From Selenomonas sp. (GTDB lineage Bacteria > Bacillota > Negativicutes > Selenomonadales > Selenomonadaceae): a stretch of DNA of 64,000 nt. The position numbers and the translations under genes were made by a program. Where the stretch lies: positions 1 through 64,000 of the forward strand of contig JAKVOG010000001.1 in NCBI GenBank assembly GCA_022482925.1, given 5' to 3'. A model generated the notes under the pieces. The model was given only the letters and a program-made list of their open reading frames with translations. It was not told the origin of the DNA and searched no databases. Shown one piece after another: positions 35,091-43,781 of the stretch; the first letter of the stretch is position 1, and the number at the start of each line of letters is the position of its first letter.

Positions 35091-36275
35091 ATGAACATCA
35101 ATTTCAATCGGAGGAAGCCCCCTAAACTATATTCACACCAAGGGAAAAAAAGTTACCTAGATCCAATTCGCAACAAAATGGTCGAGGCAACCCCTGAGGA
35201 AACCATCCGTCAGCAAACAATCTCTTTCATCATCAAAAAGCTTAATATTCCTAAAAATATGATTCAGGTTGAAGAACCACTTTCGCATTACGGAATCGAT
35301 TCAAAATGTCGAGCAGATATCATAATCACTGAATACAATCAGGAACACGATAGCTTATCCCCGATTGCTATAATCGAGTGCAAAGCTCCAACTGTAATAA
35401 TCTGCGAAGATGAATGGAAGCAGGTATATGATTATTGCAATCAGCTGCATGCCGATTACGCCATGCTTATAAACGGCATAGACTTCCTTTGCTCCAAATT
35501 TCTACAGGAAGACAATCAATATATTCCTATAGAAAGTGCCCCCACTTACCAGGAAATGCTTAATGGAGAATATCATGTACTTCCCAGCATCGATTTGCCA
35601 CCGCGCACTCCTTTCGATAAGCTGAAAGACTATATTATGAGCCAGGGCGAATGGATAGATCTCAACATCAGTTCTGATTTAGAGGACAGAATCGCCATAC
35701 CTACACTTAATTTATGGGAATGCCTGTTGGACACTAGTCATAAGCTTCCGATAGGAACATATAAGCTGTTCAACCTAAAAGAAGATTTTGGCCTACGTTA
35801 TTTGCGCTGCGGAAACATGTCTGGATTTCCCTATAATTCACCTTATCGCTCATTCCTCGTCAACTATAATGGCAACGACACTTTTGTTTCCTTTTCTGTT
35901 GCTATGTACTCTGATGAACGCACATGTCTAATGGTTGCCATCGATAATGGATCTAAACCACATCATGCGTTGCAAATGTCCCTGGATGATGGTGTAGAAA
36001 CGAAAGGCCCTATATGCGACTTCTGGCATAATGGACATATCACTATAGGTAATCTTGGCTCTCGTCCGGCGAACGAACTGATAGATTATGTCCATGGACG
36101 TTTACCTGAGCTTATTGACGGATGCGAAATTTATATCGGTCGCTTAAAAAATGACCACCTATGGTATTTAGATGAGCCGCAGATAATACGTCTGATCACA
36201 AATCTGATTGCTTACGCCCTGATCCGGGATGACTTCCGTAATTGCATCAAAAAGCAAAAAGCCCGCAAGCGTTAA
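35091..36275 (+). CDS. HSDR_N-like PD-(D/E)XK domain protein, the only plus-strand gene in the prophage
   Basis: The product has 394 residues. GAGGTGA precedes the ATG by 7 bp. Residues about 35-130 carry a type I restriction R-subunit N-terminal fold: RADIIITEYN with its Asp, then IAIIECKAPTVIICEDEWKQ with the ExK pair, and a VYDYCNQLHADYAMLINGID helix. The C-terminal about 250 residues match nothing I know. It faces against all neighbours and is followed by its own hairpin terminator, so it is an independent unit inserted in the replication module. A nuclease or sensor role in phage-phage competition is a reasonable guess, not shown. Confidence 0.7.
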   Translation: MNINFNRRKPPKLYSHQGKKSYLDPIRNKMVEATPEETIRQQTISFIIKKLNIPKNMIQVEEPLSHYGIDSKCRADIIITEYNQEHDSLSPIAIIECKAPTVIICEDEWKQVYDYCNQLHADYAMLINGIDFLCSKFLQEDNQYIPIESAPTYQEMLNGEYHVLPSIDLPPRTPFDKLKDYIMSQGEWIDLNISSDLEDRIAIPTLNLWECLLDTSHKLPIGTYKLFNLKEDFGLRYLRCGNMSGFPYNSPYRSFLVNYNGNDTFVSFSVAMYSDERTCLMVAIDNGSKPHHALQMSLDDGVETKGPICDFWHNGHITIGNLGSRPANELIDYVHGRLPELIDGCEIYIGRLKNDHLWYLDEPQIIRLITNLIAYALIRDDFRNCIKKQKARKR

Positions 36276-36290
36276 CGCTTACGGACCATG
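36258..36290. terminator. Hairpin terminator between converging genes
   Basis: A CCGCAAGCG stem pairs (one mismatch) with CGCTTACGG around TTAA, spanning the stop codon of the plus-strand gene and ending 3 bp before the polymerase stop. Confidence 0.6.
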
Positions 36291-36292
36291 AA

Positions 36293-39173
36293 TCAGTCTT
36301 TCTGGTAATACTGGCACTCATAACCATCTGCCCGAAGCAATAGCCCGGGTGCCCATGGTGGTGTCTGGCCCATCTTCTCGCAGACCTCTTCGAGCGTCAG
36401 TCGGTCATCCGCCTCGATGATCAGCTCATCATGCACATGCATCACAATGTGGGAATCGCGGAGTGTCTGCATCGCATAGCAGAGAATATCCCTGGCTACG
36501 GCCTGGGTAATGTTCTCGACCAACTTGCCAGCGAACGTCTCGATGCGCTCCCACTTCTTCGTCGCGCCGATTCCCATATAGGTAATGGACTCACCGCCAA
36601 AACGATTCTCGCCAATGCGCGGCAGCACATAGGCCAAATGCCGGCCACTGGGAAGCTCAATAAAAAGCATGCCGCTCCGGCAGACAAACTGCAGGCCATG
36701 CGTCTCCGTGGTCGTATGACCTTTGACCGCTGCCTTGGCTGCGTGATCCACATCCCACCAGAACTTCACGATATTGGGATTGGCTTCACGCCAGGCATCA
36801 ACCAGCGGTTGCAGCTCATCTTCCTTCATCCCGGACTCGATAGCGCCCATTGCCTTGAGTGCACCAACCGATCCACCGTAACCACAGTTATGAACTAACT
36901 TGCCCGATACGGTAAAACGATGATATCTGCCGGCATTTCGTATGTCATAAACTCGAGCCGTGCCTCGATGAGTCGCCAATGCTTGCGCTTCTTTAGCACA
37001 GCCTTCTTCGCATCTTGGATAATCTCCGTTCGACTCTCTCCCGCTGACAATTTGCGAGTCACGACATTTTGGCAATATGGCCAATATCGCTGGTCGAATC
37101 TGGTAATTACTGTGTTTCGCCGATTGCTGGCATTCTGCGCTCTTGTCACAAATCGCAGATTCCCACGCGCGTAATTGCCGTTTGTGTCGATCCGGTCTAT
37201 TTCCATTTTTCTTTCTGGAACACCATACATTCCAATCAGATAAAGCCCCGCCTCTGTTACACTCCTGAACTCGAATCGAATCCCTCGCGCCCCGTAGCGT
37301 TGGTACTGAGCATCTCGCGAATTCTCGCAGCGGCCTTTTGCTGCCGCCAGCCTCTTGTCCAGCCACAACGGTATTTGCCTTGGCTGAGAGCATCTCTGAC
37401 ATCCCTTCGATTTCCCCGATCTGAGATTGTGCAAATTCTGCCATTGAACACTGCCGCATCCTGTGCATTTTGTCAGGACATAGCAGTGATTCCATGCTTC
37501 GCTCCATCGTTTCTCCGAACTGATTATTTTCACCCAACCGTAACGTTCGCCCACCATCTCCGGTTTGTATGAGATGTGCGCCGCTGGCGGCAGCTTCTCC
37601 AAATCGTATTGGCCACGTTTGCCCTTCGACCCATACGAGGTGATTTTGGGTTGCGACCAATCCCTCATATTCAATGACCTCCTGTTCCCCTTTGTAAATG
37701 ATCCCATCATGCTTGACCCAAGACTCTCCATCCCACACGCGATGCTCCAACGTAACTTTCTCTATAGGAATAAGTCCTTGATCCGTGAGCACCATCTGCC
37801 CCTCAGCAATACAGGACAACGTTGCTTGCTTCCCCTTCTGCCGGAGTTCACCGTTTTGACCATGCTTCACCACCGGCACATGGAACATCTTCTCAGCTGT
37901 CGCACAGTAGATATCTCCCTGAGCGGCAAATACATCCAGCACCCATTGCTCACCGGCCAGCCAGGCCAACACTCGACACTCGATGGCGGAGAAATCTGCT
38001 ACGATGAACTTGCGTCCCGGCTTAGGGATGAAAGCCGTACGAATGAGCTGCGAAAGTACATCTGGCACCGATTCATACAGCAATCCAAGTGCTGCATAGT
38101 TACCCTGCCTGACGAGCTGCCGCGCCTGAGCCAGATCCGGCATACTGTTCCGCGCCAGATTCTGCAACTGGACCAGCCGCCCGGCGAATCTGCCACTGCG
38201 GTTGGCTCCATAGAACTGGAACAGACCTCTAGCCCGGTCATCGGTTCCGGCCACATTGACCATCGCCGTGTATTTCTTGACACTGGATTTTGATAACTGC
38301 TGCCTGAGGATCAGCAATTCATGTACATTGCCCGAGGTCACATCGAGCATCTGCTGGACTTCCTTCTTGGCTAACGACTCCACCTTTACTCCCTGGGCCA
38401 GCAGCCACTCCTTAAGCTGGATGGGCGAGTTCGGATTTTCCAAGCCGGTGATTGCCTGCGCCCGTGCCAGATTCTCCTCCGTACATTTCTGACTGATGGC
38501 GATCGCATTTTGTACAAGCTGCCGATCCACCAGAATGCCTCGGTCGTTGATTTCCTGATCCTGATGGTATTCCTCCCAGACCTGCTGCGGCACCGGGAAC
38601 TTGCCCAGCTTCTGCTGGATGGCCATCTCGACTTCCACGTCGCGCTTATTGTACCTTCTTGAAACGGTCCACTTTATCAGGTGCATCCGCTGACAGATTC
38701 CGTTCTCGCCCGCCGTTGGCCTGCGTCGGCTTACACGGGCAGCAGAAATAGCGGATCAGGTCCTTCCCCTCGTCCATCTTCTGCTGTTCCAGGCCAAGCA
38801 CTGCCCCTACACCTTTTAGCGATAACGGCAGCCCCATATAAGCTGACCAGACCATCGAGCAGTACCATGATGTCGGTGACAGGAATTCACCGACACCCAG
38901 CATCCCCCTATCCCGAAGATACCTGGCAATGCAGGTCCGCTCGAAGGAGCAATTGAAGGCCCACTTTTTCACCGCAGTATCAATGAGCGCCGTCAGCACT
39001 TCGGCCGGCAGTTCCTCACCCTGCGTAAAATCCACAACCTGTGCCGGCCCACCATCCACCGAATACCCAAAGAGCAGAATTTCAAAGTCCGGACTTTCAG
39101 CATACCGATACACACCAGACTTGGCCAGATTCACGCTGCTGAAAGTCTCAATATCGATACTCAAATTCTTCAA
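36293..39173 (-). CDS. Phage DNA polymerase, family A, interrupted by an intein and by a frameshift near 38653
   Basis: The N-terminal part, from a TTG at 39173 with GGTGGAGGTG upstream, has the 3'-5' exonuclease-like LSIDIETFSSVN and WAFNCSFERTCIARYL. It ends prematurely at 38646. The polymerase part runs in another frame from about 38655, beginning YNKRDVEVEMAIQQKLGKF. Removing one G from AAGAAGGTAC joins them. The polymerase domain has motif A VADFSAIECRVLAWLAG, motif C HVHDELIIEADDR and the fingers segment GYGGSVGALKAMGA. The intein (36887-37813) sits just before this last segment, leaving GKQATLS/CGYGG after splicing. Without the intein and frameshift the enzyme has about 650 residues. 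Confidence 0.88.
36887..37813 (-). other. Intein in the DNA polymerase (309 residues)
   Basis: It starts with Cys in CIAEGQMVLTDQGLIPIEKV (block A). Block B is VATQNHLVWV with the conserved Thr and His. Block F is RVYDIRNAGRYHRF. It ends in VHN followed by Cys, the penultimate His, terminal Asn and +1 Cys needed for splicing. All catalytic positions are intact, so splicing is expected. Between blocks B and F this frame has about 200 residues of atypical, Arg/Ser/Cys-rich sequence with no LAGLIDADG or HNH motif. The same DNA encodes an HNH endonuclease in another frame. Confidence 0.9.
36895..37557 (-). CDS. HNH homing endonuclease encoded out of frame within the intein
   Basis: The frame is open from 37731 to 36895; the likely protein begins at MVGERYGWVKII (37557), about 220 residues. 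A zinc ribbon comes first (CTGCGSVQWQN ... KGCQRCS). The nuclease core follows: LAAAKGRCENSRDAQYQRYG, ARGIRFEFRS, and MEIDRIDTNGNYARGNLRFV with TRAQNASNRRNT. This is the pattern of phage HNH homing endonucleases. The TAG stop lies 8 bp before the splice junction, within the codons for LVHN. The start codon is uncertain because GGAG abuts the ATG without spacing; a later start is possible. Confidence 0.8.
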   Translation of the reverse strand: MVGERYGWVKIISSEKRWSEAWNHCYVLTKCTGCGSVQWQNLHNLRSGKSKGCQRCSQPRQIPLWLDKRLAAAKGRCENSRDAQYQRYGARGIRFEFRSVTEAGLYLIGMYGVPERKMEIDRIDTNGNYARGNLRFVTRAQNASNRRNTVITRFDQRYWPYCQNVVTRKLSAGESRTEIIQDAKKAVLKKRKHWRLIEARLEFMTYEMPADIIVLPYRAS

Positions 39174-39242
39174 AACTTACACCTCCACCAATATAAAGAG
39201 CGACGGCTTATAAGCCGCCGCCCCACTTAAGCTATGCTGATA

Positions 39243-39794
39243 TCAGGACAAGAAGTCCTCTGCCTCGCCGTCCAATGCCGAGAAATCATCGGCTGCATTC
39301 GTGCGGCCACACAGCGATTCGCCATCCTTGACCTTCTGGACATTATTCAACCCACAGGCAATGCCTTTATTCCCGTTCGTATTGAATGCATAGAAGGACA
39401 GGGATGCCCGGATATAGCATCCGCTGTATACCTCGCTCCGATCCAGGATGGGCCGCACGGCGCGGTCAACGACCTGCGGTGCCGTTGTGCTGTTGGCATT
39501 CAGGAAGTAGCTGTCTTTGTACGCTTCATCCTCGCGCTCGGTATCGCCGTCACGCAGCGGCAACTTGAGCGCAGCCTTGTTCGGCTTCTTGCCGCCGAAC
39601 TTGCCAATGCCCTCCGTGATGGCCGCATCCACGGCTGCCTCGATTGCCGCTACCGTCTTCTTGTCATTCTTCGGAATGATGAGCGATGCCGAATATTTCA
39701 CCTCACCACCATTGATACTTGCCGGCTCCCATACATGCTCATAGCTGAGACGTACGATACCCGTAATCACTTTTGTGTTCAAATTGTTAGCCAT
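39243..39794 (-). CDS. DUF2815 phage protein (probable single-stranded DNA-binding protein)
   Basis: The product has 183 residues, starting at MANNLNTKVITGIVRLSYEH. The family pattern is present: VWEPASINGGEVKYSASLII, KAALKLPLRDGDTER, and SGCYIRASLSFYAFNTNGNK near the C-terminus. It ends in an acidic tail (DDFSALDGEAEDFL), as many single-stranded DNA-binding proteins do. It is always found between DUF2800 and DNA polymerase genes in such phages, which supports a replication role. It overlaps the DUF2800 gene by 8 bp. Confidence 0.85.
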   Translation of the reverse strand: MANNLNTKVITGIVRLSYEHVWEPASINGGEVKYSASLIIPKNDKKTVAAIEAAVDAAITEGIGKFGGKKPNKAALKLPLRDGDTEREDEAYKDSYFLNANSTTAPQVVDRAVRPILDRSEVYSGCYIRASLSFYAFNTNGNKGIACGLNNVQKVKDGESLCGRTNAADDFSALDGEAEDFLS

Positions 39795-40917
39795 TGTCTT
39801 TTTCCTCCAAATTCGTAAACTCAATCGTTGTATTCAGCGCCGGACGCTTATCGCTCTCCGGAACCAAGGTCGGCTTGCCTTGTGGCTTCACCACTAAGCT
39901 GCCCAAGACCTCGTTGAATGTCTCCTTGCCCATCAGACTCTCCATCTTCGTGAGCGTGATCAGCTTCTGGTCGAAGATATCCTGGAACCCTGCCGCTTGC
40001 GCCTTCTTGGCCACCTGCGCCTCATCCGTGTATTTCCGGACGGAGCGACCGGCCACCAGCTTGAAGCCCTGCCAGGACTTCCCCTGGTTGATTGCGGACT
40101 CCAAGGCATAGGTCGATACAGCATTGGCCCATTTGACCAGCTCTGGCAATTGTGGCAGGACTGCAGCGATCTCATCGTCGGTCAGTAATGGTGGCAGCTT
40201 GAACTCATCCTGTGCCACGGATAACTGAGCGTCAGCCCTCGCCCGGCAGCGAGGAGATACTCGGCAGAACTGGCACCATTTGCCCGCAGCGAAATCTCCC
40301 TTGCCGGCAAAGGCAAGCTCCGCCTTGGGCTTCAGAACTTCTGCAGCCCAATCCAGCAAAAAGGTCAGGTGAACCGACCAGGTAGATACATTTTCTCGAC
40401 GAGGCTGGTAGATCGACATAACAACCTCGGCTACATCATAGAGACTGCCAAACATCGTCACGGCCCCCAAGGCATACAGCATCATCTGCGGATTGTGATC
40501 TGCTTCCACCAGCACTCCCAGGCCATACTTGAAATCGATGATATGAAGCGTGCCATCCCCAACGATCAAACAGTCGGCTGTGCCAAATGCTTCTGGCACA
40601 AAGGCCGTCAGATCAAGCCGCTGTTCAATGCAAACCAGCGGCTGCGGAATGGCTTCCATCTGTTCCAGCACGAAAGCCACATAGCCATCTGCGCAGTCCT
40701 CCATCTCATCGGAATCGAAATCCGAATGTGGTCTGCGGCTACGGCGCTTCAAGGCTTTCTTGAGCTTGTGCTCGCAAAGCGCGTGGGCGGCAGTTCCCTC
40801 AGCTGCAGCTTCACCAGCAGTATCCGGGAACTCTCCCTCCAATCGAGCTGACGGAGTGCAGGCCAACCACCGCGCAGCCCCGGATGGTGATAAGACCGCA
40901 TGTCGTTTCATCGCCAT
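39787..40917 (-). CDS. DUF2800 phage protein (PD-(D/E)XK, Cas4/RecB-like nuclease fold)
   Basis: The product has 376 residues, with GGAGGTG upstream of the ATG at 40917. The N-terminal HAVLSPSGAARWLACTPSAR and EGTAAHALCEHKL are typical. The nuclease core has GTADCLIVGDGTLHIIDFKY with Asp and the DFK triad. A C-terminal cysteine set (WCQFCRVSPRC) suggests an iron-sulphur or zinc site as in Cas4-like nucleases. It probably acts in phage recombination. Confidence 0.85.
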   Translation of the reverse strand: MAMKRHAVLSPSGAARWLACTPSARLEGEFPDTAGEAAAEGTAAHALCEHKLKKALKRRSRRPHSDFDSDEMEDCADGYVAFVLEQMEAIPQPLVCIEQRLDLTAFVPEAFGTADCLIVGDGTLHIIDFKYGLGVLVEADHNPQMMLYALGAVTMFGSLYDVAEVVMSIYQPRRENVSTWSVHLTFLLDWAAEVLKPKAELAFAGKGDFAAGKWCQFCRVSPRCRARADAQLSVAQDEFKLPPLLTDDEIAAVLPQLPELVKWANAVSTYALESAINQGKSWQGFKLVAGRSVRKYTDEAQVAKKAQAAGFQDIFDQKLITLTKMESLMGKETFNEVLGSLVVKPQGKPTLVPESDKRPALNTTIEFTNLEEKDNG

Positions 40918-40918
40918 A

Positions 40919-41209
40919 TCAAAGCACCTCCGCTTTGGCTTTGAGTGCTGCATAGTCTTCCGGCTTGACCGCCGACAATTTCTCTACCCCGAATTCCTGG
41001 ATCAAGGCTCGCACCTCATCCGTGTGCCCCGCTGCACTTTTCGCTGCCAGCACTGTGCGAACATCCTCCAGACTAACCTGTGGTGGCGCAGCCTGTTCTT
41101 CCTTCTTCTCCTCATGACCGGTCAGATAGATGGCCATAGTCTCCAGCCCCTCGGCCAGCTGATGCATGCTGTCTGCCAAATGAATCAATGCTGCCAATTC
41201 ATCTTTCAT
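40919..41209 (-). CDS. Small phage protein with a C-terminal LEDVRTVLAAK module
   Basis: The product has about 96 residues, starting at MKDELAALIHLADSMHQLAE. The first half is a helix that could pair with itself. The second half (VSLEDVRTVLAAKSAAGHTD, then VRALIQEFGVEKLSAVKPED) resembles the rho-N/SAP-like module common in phage proteins annotated as rRNA biogenesis protein rrp5, which is an unreliable name. It is in the DUF2800 operon. Confidence 0.6.
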   Translation of the reverse strand: MKDELAALIHLADSMHQLAEGLETMAIYLTGHEEKKEEQAAPPQVSLEDVRTVLAAKSAAGHTDEVRALIQEFGVEKLSAVKPEDYAALKAKAEVL

Positions 41210-41391
41210 TACAATCTTCCCCCTTCTGGAATCTCGTGGATCTCCACACTTTTGACGCTGCTGCCCGGCTTCAGGAATACGACTTCTGTGAAGTCTCCCA
41301 GCAGGAAAGTCAGCAGCCGTCTCGGCAGGCATAACACCTTGCTGCCCAGCACCGGCGTCCTGCCGATGCGGATATGAACGGTATGCTCCAT
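41209..41391 (-). CDS. Small phage protein of unknown function
   Basis: The product has about 60 residues, starting at MEHTVHIRIGRTPVLGSKVL. A beta-strand pattern is visible (TFLLGDFTEVVFLKPGSSVK). Its last base overlaps the first base of the next gene's start codon. No family recognised. Confidence 0.55.
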   Translation of the reverse strand: MEHTVHIRIGRTPVLGSKVLCLPRRLLTFLLGDFTEVVFLKPGSSVKSVEIHEIPEGGRL

Positions 41392-41469
41392 CTTGTTCAC
41401 CTCCATCCTCTGATTTGAGGCTCTTTATCTCTGCCTCTATATCTAGCCCAAAGAATCAACCCCCTTGGT

Positions 41470-41967
41470 TCAGAGCGTGAAATCACGCTCCTCCAGCAGT
41501 TTCTTCATCCGGGCCTTCACCTTATTCACACGATTATTAACCGACTGCGGCGTCTTGCCGGTCCGATCAGCAATTTCCTTTTGACTATGGCGTTCTCCAA
41601 AGATCTCATAGACAAGATCCACCTGCGCCTCTGTCAGGCTGCCCATCAACTCACGCACCAGATCTACCCTCGCGGAATAATCGTCCTGCAGCCCGGCCTG
41701 CCAGCGATCATGGCTCAGCTCGTCCATTGGATTCACACCTTCACCACGTTCGGCCTTCTTGCTATAGTTCTGGTACTTGTAATCTGCATGCTCCTGGTCA
41801 TACCGGGCATCCAGCGCCTCTCTATGGTCCCACTCTTTCAACGTGACGATAAGCTCGTCTGACACCTCATTCTCGCCAGGCACCAAATAATGCGGCACCT
41901 CGGCCTTGGCTTCCTCATCCCAAGCATAGTAAACATAACGGGCATCTTCGTTTTTGAAGGATTTCAT
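41470..41967 (-). CDS. Phage sigma-70 region 4-like protein
   Basis: The product has 165 residues. The C-terminal about 65 residues form a helix-turn-helix of sigma region 4 type (LTEAQVDLVYEIFGERHSQK, EIADRTGKTPQSVNNRVNKV). The N-terminal part is acidic and holds a YYAWDEEAKAEVPHYLVPGE segment often seen in Firmicutes phage early regulators. It is the first gene of the replication operon, downstream of the structured leader, and may control it. Confidence 0.7.
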   Translation of the reverse strand: MKSFKNEDARYVYYAWDEEAKAEVPHYLVPGENEVSDELIVTLKEWDHREALDARYDQEHADYKYQNYSKKAERGEGVNPMDELSHDRWQAGLQDDYSARVDLVRELMGSLTEAQVDLVYEIFGERHSQKEIADRTGKTPQSVNNRVNKVKARMKKLLEERDFTL

Positions 41968-41978
41968 GATTTTCTCTC

Positions 41979-42145
41979 CTATCCGCCAATTGCAGATAGG
42001 ACAGGAAATCTACCAAGTCACTCATAGACAAAAGTACACTGCCTTGAAAAATGAGCGCAATAGAACAAGGTACTCCTATCAACAGTTTCCCGGCTTACCC
42101 CTATGGAAACTGCGAGTATGAGTATCTCCTGCCCTATTGCAATTC
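41979..42145 (-). ncRNA. Structured leader upstream of the replication operon
   Basis: An extended hairpin is built from GCAATAG (42057-42063) with CTATTGC (42134-42140), GGTACTC with GAGTATC, and CAGTTTCC (42083-42090) with GGAAACTG (42105-42112). A second hairpin, CCTATC/GATAGG at 41981-42001, lies at the ribosome-binding site of the sigma-like gene and could mask it. The layout suggests an RNA regulator, with a terminator just upstream (42162-42217). No known family was recognised. Confidence 0.55.
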
Positions 42146-42161
42146 AGGCAACCGATATTAT

Positions 42162-42217
42162 TTTTTCTAAAGAAAAAGAGCCTGACAAATAGTCTTAATC
42201 GACTACTTGTCAGGCTC
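42162..42217 (-). terminator. Strong intrinsic terminator after the zinc-ribbon gene
   Basis: GAGCCTGACAAATAGTC and its near-perfect complement form a 17-bp stem with a 6-nt loop. On the minus strand TTTTTCTTT follows. It ends the lysogeny-side transcript. Confidence 0.85.
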
Positions 42218-42244
42218 GTATGTCAAATTGCATCGTGCTCTGTA

Positions 42245-42427
42245 CTAAGCGACAAAATCGTTTATGATGTTGATGATCTTCTTACACTTTGGACACTTGA
42301 TCTGATAATCCACAGGCGGCTCATTCCGCCTTGCTGGCACAGCCTTCGTATGATGCAATGTTCTTTCACTCACATCCATCAACCGTTGATTACATACGGG
42401 ACATTTCACCGTGGATTTGATTGGCAT
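42245..42427 (-). CDS. Small zinc-ribbon protein
   Basis: The product has about 60 residues, starting at MPIKSTVKCPVC. Two CPxC pairs (CPVC near residue 9 and CPKC near residue 47) form a zinc ribbon. It lies between the ImmA gene and the terminator. Small zinc-ribbon proteins of this kind in prophages are of unknown role, probably DNA- or RNA-binding. Confidence 0.65.
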   Translation of the reverse strand: MPIKSTVKCPVCNQRLMDVSERTLHHTKAVPARRNEPPVDYQIKCPKCKKIINIINDFVA

Positions 42428-42519
42428 AAGCAACGCTTCCTTTCTTTTTGTAAGCTGTTCTGCTTACAATGTCTGTAAAAAAATATGCGGATAATCTCTT
42501 ACCCGGCATATTTCACTGG

Positions 42520-43326
42520 TCAGGCCTCCTGCTGTACAGGCTCCGTTATCCATTCCCAATCATGTGGATCCACATTCTCGTCTGGGGGAATAAAGCCTAA
42601 CTTTTTCAACCGAACAACAGCCGCCTGAAATGATACGTTGAACACCTCATGGACTCGATCTGCCTCCACCCAGCTATACGCCGTAGGAGGAATATTGAGT
42701 TGCTTTAAACTATTCCAACATTTTCGGATAACTTTCACGACACATCGTTTCGGCATCAGGACCGCTGCTGCCATGGAATTGGCCTGCCACTCCATCCAAT
42801 CTATCGGGCCCCAATTTTTCGTAGATCCCCTGACCGCATCATTCAGCTCTCTACGACATAACACCCAGGAGTCATCCCCGGCCAGCTGCGTCATGGAGCA
42901 TAGCGGACTTGTATAATACGATCTATGCAAGAACGCATGCCCAGCCGCTTCATGTGCCATCGTAAAACGATATCGATGCTCTTGATTCTCGTCCAATAAG
43001 GTGCGGTCTATGATCACGGTATTTGCTGCTGCACTGACATACTCTGCCCGCCCCGTTTCTGGACAATAGGCAGGTATCGCTTTCGTATCCTTGAATACCA
43101 TCATCCCAAGATACACTCCACAATGCGACAGATACTGATAATCTACCGTCAATCCCAGGTACTGTTCTGAAAGCAAATCAATATTGATCTCCTGGGGAAC
43201 CATCAGCGCTTCCGGACAGAAATCAGCAATGATCGCTTCTCCCAAGTCATCCAATTGCTTATGCCCCAGAATAGGTACCCCGTACCGATTCCTATGAATC
43301 CAATCCATATTGACCATGAGCATCAC
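42520..43326 (-). CDS. ImmA/IrrE-family metallopeptidase
   Basis: The product has 268 residues. The zinc-binding motif is MAHEAAGHAFLH (HExxH) near residue 125. A downstream WMEWQANSMAAAVLMP helix supplies the third ligand Glu. ImmA proteases cleave the cognate XRE repressor to induce ICEs and prophages. Its ATG shares its A with the stop of the XRE repressor gene (43326), as expected for this two-gene switch. Confidence 0.9.
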   Translation of the reverse strand: MMLMVNMDWIHRNRYGVPILGHKQLDDLGEAIIADFCPEALMVPQEINIDLLSEQYLGLTVDYQYLSHCGVYLGMMVFKDTKAIPAYCPETGRAEYVSAAANTVIIDRTLLDENQEHRYRFTMAHEAAGHAFLHRSYYTSPLCSMTQLAGDDSWVLCRRELNDAVRGSTKNWGPIDWMEWQANSMAAAVLMPKRCVVKVIRKCWNSLKQLNIPPTAYSWVEADRVHEVFNVSFQAAVVRLKKLGFIPPDENVDPHDWEWITEPVQQEA

Positions 43327-43697
43327 TAGCCTTTCCTTTGCTTTAACTCATCGACGAATTTTTTCCATTCCGCTTCTCCCGCTCCTAAATCCCGAGCCGT
43401 TCGAAGCGCTGCTCCAACAAAATCATTATCCATGATATACTCCGGCAAATCCGGGGCTACAGAATTACGCTTCTTTCCAGCTAAATCGAACATTTCCATC
43501 TTTTCTTTCTCTGAGAGAACCAGTATGCTAGACAGCAGCTCTAGCTTCTTCATATCAAATGGATTCCGACGGTCTTTCTCCACATCACTCAGGAAGGCTG
43601 CCGAACAATCAAGCCTTCTGGCCATCTCTCGCAAAGTGATCTTCCGCTCTAGCCTTTTCATGTTGATAAAATTACCAAAGTTACTATACCGCTCCAT
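43326..43697 (-). CDS. XRE-family repressor paired with ImmA
   Basis: The product has 123 residues. The helix-turn-helix is LREMARRLDCSAAFLSDVEK near residue 23. The C-terminal part (GAALRTARDLGAGEAEWKKF) is a likely target region for the peptidase. It is probably the lysogeny repressor of the prophage. A canonical promoter lies upstream at 43782-43810. Confidence 0.88.
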   Translation of the reverse strand: MERYSNFGNFINMKRLERKITLREMARRLDCSAAFLSDVEKDRRNPFDMKKLELLSSILVLSEKEKMEMFDLAGKKRNSVAPDLPEYIMDNDFVGAALRTARDLGAGEAEWKKFVDELKQRKG

Positions 43698-43781
43698 ACA
43701 AACACCTCCCCCCGCATAGATGTCCTCTATTCATCCCTGAATCACATCTCCGATAATGTTCGCTGTTCTGTTTACAAAATT

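Noticed and set aside
41860-42025. A 36-codon frame starting in the leader of the sigma-like gene
   Set aside because: No ribosome-binding site; it overlaps the start of the sigma-like gene in another frame, and the region is better explained as structured RNA.
42520-43697. XRE-ImmA pair considered as a toxin-antitoxin module
   Set aside because: The gene order, promoter with operator and position at the lysogeny end of the prophage fit a repressor/anti-repressor protease switch.
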